From assembly GCA_947259095.1 (NCBI GenBank), contig CAMYLA010000020.1, forward strand, positions 1 through 64,000: a stretch of 64,000 nucleotides of DNA, given 5' to 3'. The position numbers were made by a program, and so were the translations under genes. The stretch comes from an uncultured Acidimicrobiaceae bacterium. GTDB taxonomy: Bacteria > Actinomycetota > Acidimicrobiia > Acidimicrobiales > SZUA-35. This document shows positions 59,109 through 64,000 of this stretch, piece by piece. The notes beneath the pieces were generated by a model, which had not been told where the DNA came from, did no database searches, and worked only from the letters and a program-made list of their open reading frames with translations. The first letter of the stretch is position 1. Every line of letters begins with the position of its first letter.

Positions 59109-59618
59109 TCCTCGACCGGTGAGCCGCCACGATGACTCGTCGTTCCAACGACCGCTCCTTGACATCAGCCAGAGGGTGGCCAGCCTCGGTGCCGAGCTCG
59201 GGAGGCGGAAAATGCAGACCCGTCGATAGATCCCCAGATGGAGACGCCAGAGTACGTTCGGCCGGCGATCAGTGGCCGATCTCACCGACCGTGGTCTCCG
59301 GGCGATCCGGAGGAGAGTCGCCTCGCAGCCTGGACAGTAAAGTGTTCCGTCCCGCTACGGCGTTCCGTCTCGGCGGCGGGCTCGAGGCCCAATGTGTGCA
59401 TCGTAGCGAGCGCTGCGGCCGACACGGACACGTCCCAGACCGGGGGGTCGATTGCGTGCCGGTTGGTTCTGGCCGGCGTCGGCAAGTGTGGCAGCGCGAT
59501 TGGCAGGCTCGGGACACGCCTGGTGGAGCCTCGCCGACAGCAAGGTCAGCGGAAGTTGTCACAGGGCGATGGGACGATGGCAACGTTGGACCGGGTGCCG
59601 TATGAATGAGGTGTAGAA
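59109..59618. other. intergenic, no gene recognised
   Basis: About 510 bases in which all frames are short, Arg/Ser/Gly-rich and without motifs. Only a GAGGTG ribosome-binding-site-like sequence before the gene at 59619 stands out. Confidence 0.45.
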
Positions 59619-60107
59619 ATGGACGACGAACAACCGCTCGACCGAGCAGAACGCCGACGGCGGGCACGCGCCGAACAGAAGGCCAAACGACGAGCCAACC
59701 ATCCGGGACACGGTCCCGACCCTGCTGCCGTCATGATTCAGCTGCTGAACGAAGCGAGACGTTTCGAGATCGGCGAACTCATCTCACTGTCGGACGTCGA
59801 TCTCGACGTCTTACCCGCTGGCTCGGTCGAGTTCGCCCGAAGCGTTTTTGCCCCGGACTTCTCGGTTGATCGCAGACTGCACCAGCTCGCTCAACTGGTT
59901 GCGGCCGTTTGCGGAAGTTTTGCGGATGTCCATCCCGATGGCGACGAGGCAGAGCAGTCGATGCTCGAGCGCTGTGGGCTCGTGCAAACGATGGGCGACG
60001 GTGTCACTCGCGTCGAACTTACCGACACAACGCTGTTCAGTTCGACCTCAATGCTTGTAGCCAACCGTGTTGCGCTGATCGAAAAGACGCCTCCGTCATA
60101 TTGCTGA
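59619..60107 (+). CDS. hypothetical protein
   Basis: A 162-residue protein from ATG 59619 (GAGGTG upstream). The N-terminus is highly basic (RAERRRRARAEQKAKRRANH) and may bind nucleic acid. The rest is acidic and helical (MIQLLNEARRFEIGELISLS, RRLHQLAQLVAAVCGSFADV). Most of the sequence after residue 40 looks like a soluble alpha-helical domain. It is followed by a decayed membrane protein on the other strand. No family is recognised. Confidence 0.55.
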   Translation: MDDEQPLDRAERRRRARAEQKAKRRANHPGHGPDPAAVMIQLLNEARRFEIGELISLSDVDLDVLPAGSVEFARSVFAPDFSVDRRLHQLAQLVAAVCGSFADVHPDGDEAEQSMLERCGLVQTMGDGVTRVELTDTTLFSSTSMLVANRVALIEKTPPSYC

Positions 60108-60119
60108 TGGTTAGCAGCA

Positions 60120-60441
60120 AGCATGGCTCTTCGTGGAAGGCCTATCCCGATACAGGCGAGGTGAACATCTCGGATCATCACGGCCGCCAAAGCGACCAGG
60201 CAAAGCGTCCATATGAGAGGCCGGCGGCCTCTCGGCCGAACCAGCGAGGCGACCGCTCCCAGCAACGGAACGCCACCCAGCTGACGAGGTAGAGCGAGGA
60301 GTCGAAAGGATCTGACTCGGATGTCCGTGACGTGGCTCGCATCTGCCCGAACAGGGCAGCCTGGCATGCGAGCAGGAACGATCCGACGAGTAGGTCAACA
60401 GGTCCGCCCACCATCTGTCCTCTCGCAGGGCTATCACCCAT
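60120..60441 (-). pseudogene. small integral membrane protein, frameshifted
   Basis: The minus strand has a hydrophobic segment GGPVDLLVGSFLLACQAALF, then DSSLYLVSWVAF. The continuation is in another frame (PLLGAVASLVRPRGRRPLIW, TLCLVALAAVMIRDVHLACI). The frame change near 60270 separates two parts that together would be a three-helix membrane protein of about 100 residues. I cannot name it. The remainder of 60108-60618 shows nothing further. Confidence 0.35.
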
Positions 60442-60618
60442 CGCCGGCCGTCACCGATTCCTGTGTGCCGGATCGAAACTCGACTCCGGAACCGGGAGGA
60501 AGCTCCGCCTGGTGGCCGCTCTGCAAACCGTCCCACCGTCAACGCCCCTCACCTCACCCTGACAGACAGGGGGAGGCTCATGAGGTACGTGTCAATGTGG
60601 CCGACGGTGGCGGAGTGG

Positions 60619-61350
60619 TCAATGGTGGCTTTGGCTCCGTGGTCGACAGCGTGCCGGTGGTCGACAGTGTGCCGGTGGTCGACAGTGTGCCGGTGGTCGA
60701 CCGTGTGCCAGTGGTCGACAGTGGCGGGGGGCTGGTGGTGGTCGGTGGCAAGGTGTATCCCACACGATGTCGATCCAGCCCGACCCGGGCTGCCCGTCGG
60801 GATAGTGCCCTTCCACTGCGTAGACCTTTTCCGGATAGTCGTCATTCGGGTACCCGTAGTTGAACGGTGGTTCCCGCCCGGCCGCGTCAGCGGAGTAGGA
60901 CCCGTCGGCACGGAACTCGACCGAGAAACCGGGTATCGGTTGCCAACCACTGGGCACGGTGACCTCCCCGATCCAGGAGCCCACGATGAGTTCCGTCATT
61001 GGAATCTCGTAGAAGACGGGAAGATCGAGGACCGTCTCGTTGCCTGCGCTGTCGGTGGCGGTAAACGAAACGACGCTGCGGCCCGGCTGGAGGGTCAAGG
61101 TAACGCTCCATTCGCCGTCGGGCTCGACCTCCGCCGAATAGCGACCGTCGGCGACAACGCGGGCGCCGGCCTCGGTGGTGCCGGTGAAACGATAGGAGGG
61201 CGTCGTGATCCACGCCCCGGGCACGGGGTCGACGAAGGAGAGCGAGGGCGGGGTCGTGTCCTCGGTGTCCGTCGCGGACGGTTCGCTCCGATCACCGCAG
61301 CCGACCGCCAGCAGCGTGGCCAAGACGACAATGGCCAGCAACCTACGCAT
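60619..61350 (-). CDS. lipoprotein with beta-rich outer domain and 18-bp repeat tail
   Basis: A protein of about 243 residues. It has a lipobox signal (RRLLAIVVLATLLAVGC, ATG 61350 with GGAGGTG upstream), a short Thr/Asp linker, an Ig/carboxypeptidase-regulatory-like repeat (TPSYRFTGTTEAGARVVADG) and a second domain (ELIVGSWIGEVTVPSGWQPI ... DGSYSADAAGREPPFNYGYP). After GSGWIDIVWDT the frame becomes Cys/Arg/Pro-rich and unlike an outer domain. The neighbouring frame gives a Thr/Pro/Ser linker-like tail (LPPTTTSPPPLSTTGT), so a frameshift near 60760 is likely. The tail is encoded by 18-bp repeats at 60639-60723. Role unknown; envelope location is clear. Confidence 0.75.
   Translation of the reverse strand: MRRLLAIVVLATLLAVGCGDRSEPSATDTEDTTPPSLSFVDPVPGAWITTPSYRFTGTTEAGARVVADGRYSAEVEPDGEWSVTLTLQPGRSVVSFTATDSAGNETVLDLPVFYEIPMTELIVGSWIGEVTVPSGWQPIPGFSVEFRADGSYSADAAGREPPFNYGYPNDDYPEKVYAVEGHYPDGQPGSGWIDIVWDTPCHRPPPAPRHCRPLAHGRPPAHCRPPAHCRPPARCRPRSQSHH
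60639..60723. repeat. 18-bp tandem repeat, about 4.7 copies
   Basis: The unit GTGGTCGACAGTGTGCCG is repeated at 60639, 60657, 60675 and 60693 with 1-3 substitutions, and partially at 60711. The length is a multiple of three, so copy-number change would preserve frame. It lies in the 3' end of the lipoprotein gene, encoding RPPAHC-like repeats in that frame or TLSTTG in the adjacent one. Confidence 0.9.
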
Positions 61351-61727
61351 GTCACTCACCTCCACTCCACCAAACACTCACGCAGGGTCGGGCGATAGAG
61401 GCGAACGGCCCGCCGTCGGGTTTGCCTGATGTGTCGGAGCGGCGGCAGACCCAATGCCGTGCTCGAACAGTTCACTCAACGAGCCTCAACTGCGTCGACC
61501 ATCGGGCGATCATGACAACATCCGAGCAAAGCAGCGACAGCCACTCGCAAGGACCGCCGTGGCCGCTGCATCCGTCCACGTTTGCGGCTCGCACCGATGG
61601 CTTCACCGAACGGGATCGCCACACCGAACGACTGGAGGCGAGCTGTCGTGCATCCCGGTCGAGCTGGGAAGGGCGCACACGTAACACCGACGGGGCGACC
61701 AAGACGGGGATCGGTCCTGGACCGGCT
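61351..61727. other. intergenic, no gene recognised
   Basis: Upstream region of the lipoprotein and downstream region of the flavoprotein pair. No coding frame or terminator hairpin is convincing. Confidence 0.4.
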
Positions 61728-63158
61728 CTATGGCTGCGGGGCCGATTCGGCCCTCAGGAACTCGTCGATGGCTCGGGCGGCGCGTCGACCGGCGCCCATC
61801 GCCATGATGACGGTTGCCCCACCGGTGACGATGTCGCCGCCGGCGAAGACGCCCGGCTTGGACGTGCGACCGGTGTCGACATCGGCCACGACGGTTTCCC
61901 GATCGGTCCGGTCGAGGTCCGGTGTGGCTCGCAACAGCAGTGGGTTCGGCATGTTGCCGATCGCGATGATCGCCACATCGACGTCGACCTCACCAAACTC
62001 GCCGGGGATCGGCACCGGGCGTCGTCGACCGTCGGCGTCCGGCTCGGCCAGACGCATCTTCTGCAACCGAACACCCGTCAGGCGACCTTCATCGTCACCG
62101 GTCAGCTCAACCGGAGCGACCAGGGTGGTGAGCACGACCCCCTCGGCCTCGGCGTGGGCCACTTCTTCGGCCCGGGCCGGGATCTCATCGGGCGAACGAC
62201 GGTACGCGATCGACACCGATGCACCACCGAGGCGCACTGCGGTGCGGGCCGCGTCCATGGCGGTGTTGCCGGCACCGAAGACGACCACCGACTTGCCCTG
62301 CACGTCGATGAGTGGTGTGTCGCTCTCGCCGGTGTAGGCCCGCATTAGATTCACCCGGGTCAGGAACTCGCTGGCCGAGTAAACACCGATGAGGTTCTCA
62401 CCGGGGACGTCCAGGAACCTCGGAAGCCCGGCCCCGACGCCGAGAAACACCGCGTCGTAGCCCTCGACGGTAAGGAGATCATCGACGGTGTCGATCATGC
62501 CGATGACGGCGTTGGTCTCGAACGCGACGCCGCGCTGCTTCAGTCGACCGATCTCGGCGGCGACGATCGCCTTGGGCAGACGGAATTCGGGGATGCCATA
62601 GGCCAGGACACCACCGAGCTCGTGCAGTGCTTCGAAGACCGTGACCTCGTGGCCGGCGCCGACCAGATCGCCGGCACAGGCGATCCCGGAGGGTCCACTT
62701 CCAACCACGGCCACGCGCTTGCCGGTGCTGGCAGCGGGCGTCGGCACCGATGACCCCTTGCTGCGGGCGTGGTCCGCCACGAATCGCTCCAGATGCCCGA
62801 TGTGGATCGGCTTGCCCTTCTTGGCCAACACGCACGCGCCTTCGCACTGCGTCTCCTGGGGGCAGACCCGACCACACACCGCCGGTATCGAGTTGTCCGC
62901 CGCAATGACATCGGCCGCATCGAGGAACCTTCCTGCCCCGACCAGCCGCACGAACTCGACGATGTCCACTCCGACCGGGCATCCGGTGACACATGTGGGG
63001 CGAGCACAGAAGAGGCAACGCTCGGCCTCGGCGACGGCCATCTCCTCCGTGTAGCCGTCGTTGACCTCGTCGAAATCGGTGCGTCGCACGTCCGGGGAGC
63101 GTTCGGGCATCGCCACCGGGTCCCGCTTCATCCGCTCACGACGACTCAACTCGCTCAC
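61728..63158 (-). CDS. NAD(P)-binding flavoprotein, NfnB/SudA-like (GltD-family) large subunit
   Basis: A 476-residue glutamate-synthase-small-subunit-like protein. Cys clusters near the N-terminus (AERCLFCARPTCVTGCPVGV and CGRVCPQETQCEGACVLAKK) would bind [4Fe-4S] centres. An FAD-binding motif (RVAVVGSGPSGIACAGDLVG), an NAD(P) motif (SVVVFGAGNTAMDAARTAVR) and the C-terminal FAD element (GVFAGGDIVTGGATVIMAMG) follow. The GltB-type partner is absent; instead the upstream gene encodes a SudB/NfnA-like protein overlapping it by 4 bases (GTG 63158 within the stop). That pairing indicates NfnAB or SudAB (ferredoxin-NADP-NAD or sulfide/polysulfide chemistry) rather than glutamate synthesis. Which of the two is undecided. 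Confidence 0.87.
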   Translation of the reverse strand: MSELSRRERMKRDPVAMPERSPDVRRTDFDEVNDGYTEEMAVAEAERCLFCARPTCVTGCPVGVDIVEFVRLVGAGRFLDAADVIAADNSIPAVCGRVCPQETQCEGACVLAKKGKPIHIGHLERFVADHARSKGSSVPTPAASTGKRVAVVGSGPSGIACAGDLVGAGHEVTVFEALHELGGVLAYGIPEFRLPKAIVAAEIGRLKQRGVAFETNAVIGMIDTVDDLLTVEGYDAVFLGVGAGLPRFLDVPGENLIGVYSASEFLTRVNLMRAYTGESDTPLIDVQGKSVVVFGAGNTAMDAARTAVRLGGASVSIAYRRSPDEIPARAEEVAHAEAEGVVLTTLVAPVELTGDDEGRLTGVRLQKMRLAEPDADGRRRPVPIPGEFGEVDVDVAIIAIGNMPNPLLLRATPDLDRTDRETVVADVDTGRTSKPGVFAGGDIVTGGATVIMAMGAGRRAARAIDEFLRAESAPQP

Positions 63159-64000
63159 GGCGCCGTCCCGTCAACCAGGACGGGTACCGCGGCGCACGGA
63201 CCGAGCTCATCTCGCCGTGTCGCCTCCCAGCCGGCATAGGCCCGATTGCGTTGCTCGAGAAGATGGAAGTCGACGAGGTGGGCGTCGAAGTCGGGGCCGT
63301 CGAGGCAGGCAAATCGGTTGGTCCCACCCACCGACACGCGGCATCCGCCACACATCCCGGTGCCGTCGACCATGATCGGGTTGAGGCTCGCGACCGTGGG
63401 GATGCCGTAGGCGCGGGTGGCCTCGGCGACCGCCGCCATCATCCCGATCGGTCCCGCTGCGAGAACCCGGTCGACCTTCCTCGTGGCGAGCAGATCGGCG
63501 AGGGCATCGGTGACGAAGCCATGCCGGCCGAACGAGCCGTCATCGGTGCAGGCGTGCACCTCAGCACATATGGCCGCAAGTTCTGTTTCGAACAACAGAT
63601 GGGTTCGGCTCCGTGCGCCGATCACGGCGACGACCGTGTTGCCGGCCTGGCTCAGAGCTACCGCCGACGGATAGGTGACCGCCGTGCCAACGCCGCCACC
63701 CACAACCACGACGGTGCCGAAACATGCAACCTCCGAGGGCGTGCCGAGCGGACCCGCAAGATCGAGGATCTCGTCGCCGGCCTCGAGCGCGTTCAACAAG
63801 GTGGTGGTCTTGCCAACCGCCTGAACGACGAGCGTGATGAGGCCGGCCTCGGGATCGGCAGCGGCGATCGTGAGCGGTATCCGCTCCCCGTCGGGGGTGA
63901 CCCTGACGATCACGAACTGGCCGGCGCGGTGCTTGCGGGCGATCTTGGGGGCGCGTACCCGGAAGAGCTTCACATCGGGCGCCAAGACCCTCGCCTCGAG
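63155..64000 (-). CDS. ferredoxin:NADP reductase-like subunit, NfnA/SudB-like (5' end outside window)
   Basis: A partial gene. The frame is open to the right edge, where residues LEARVLAPDVKLFRVRAP match the family N-terminus after its first few residues. Features are the FAD-binding KHRAGQFVIVRV, an NAD-binding VVVVGGGVGTAVTYPSAVAL and a C-terminal [2Fe-2S] loop (DGTGMCGGCRVSVGGTNRFA then CLDGPDFDAHLVDF). This is the SudB/NfnA or dihydroorotate-dehydrogenase-electron-transfer type. Its stop overlaps the large-subunit start, so they form an operon. The complex would transfer electrons between NAD(P)H and an iron-sulfur carrier, possibly by bifurcation. Confidence 0.88.
   Translation of the reverse strand, partial: LEARVLAPDVKLFRVRAPKIARKHRAGQFVIVRVTPDGERIPLTIAAADPEAGLITLVVQAVGKTTTLLNALEAGDEILDLAGPLGTPSEVACFGTVVVVGGGVGTAVTYPSAVALSQAGNTVVAVIGARSRTHLLFETELAAICAEVHACTDDGSFGRHGFVTDALADLLATRKVDRVLAAGPIGMMAAVAEATRAYGIPTVASLNPIMVDGTGMCGGCRVSVGGTNRFACLDGPDFDAHLVDFHLLEQRNRAYAGWEATRRDELGPCAAVPVLVDGTAP

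Noticed and set aside
60639..60723. Short direct repeats considered as a CRISPR array
   Set aside because: The units are contiguous 18-mers with no spacers, so they are a coding tandem repeat.
61728..63158. Assigning the large flavoprotein as glutamate synthase small subunit GltD
   Set aside because: There is no GltB partner, and it overlaps an NfnA/SudB-like gene instead, which favours an NfnB/SudA role.

Overview
This is a 64-kb piece of a high-GC bacterial chromosome. GUG starts are frequent, many gene pairs overlap by 4 bases, and the gene content is lipid- and CoA-centred: a wax ester synthase/DGAT, a CYP124/125/142-like P450, a DUF35-thiolase-MaoC cluster, an F420-type Ddn-like reductase and an LAxTG sortase-E type surface protein. 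Together these point to Actinomycetota, most likely an Acidimicrobiia-like lineage. The phylum is well supported; the class is inference.

Positions 1-23 kb are a mobile-element graveyard. A P1B-type metal ATPase with a fused hemerythrin domain (965-3277) lies between two opposite-strand remnants of an ABC/FtsX export system. Next come two overlapping tyrosine recombinases, the second broken, then an ECF sigma factor with a membrane partner. A 4.6-kb gene for a repeat-rich, signal-peptide-bearing, LAATG-anchored surface protein follows, bracketed by two identical 46-bp copies of a tRNA-Thr 3' half. Beyond it are a 3'-truncated group II intron that has cut into a hypothetical gene, a decayed integrase, an IS1380/IS256 composite, a 5'-truncated membrane protein gene, a tRNA-Val 3' fragment and, 2 kb further on, an intact tRNA-Val.

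Positions 23-46 kb are mostly housekeeping and small metabolic genes: an inositol-phosphatase-like enzyme, HrpA helicase, a HemL-like aminotransferase, an aldo/keto reductase, an ABM protein, a P450, a peroxiredoxin with an in-frame UGA exactly at its catalytic Cys (candidate selenoprotein), ValRS, cyclopropane-fatty-acid synthase, a frameshifted MerR regulator with a textbook MerR-type promoter, a deazaflavin-dependent reductase, and a divergent oxidoreductase/TetR-like pair around a 32-bp palindrome. Several entries here are broken by single-base lesions or in-frame stops.

Positions 46-58 kb are lipid and CoA chemistry: tRNA-Met, CaiB/BaiF CoA-transferase, enoyl-CoA hydratase, L,D-transpeptidase, WS/DGAT, and a tightly packed minus-strand operon (56241 down to 52333) encoding an alpha/beta-hydrolase-fold protein, thiolase/lipid-transfer protein, DUF35 protein, PHP hydrolase and two MaoC-like proteins. 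The last four family types recall actinobacterial sterol side-chain degradation (Ltp2/ChsH2/ChsH1), although the substrate here is unknown. The hydrolase-fold protein has lost its catalytic Ser and His.

Positions 56-64 kb hold exported and lipoprotein genes, a beta-lactamase-fold serine hydrolase, several unknown small genes and, at the right edge, a two-gene NfnAB/SudAB-like flavoprotein pair whose first gene runs off the window.
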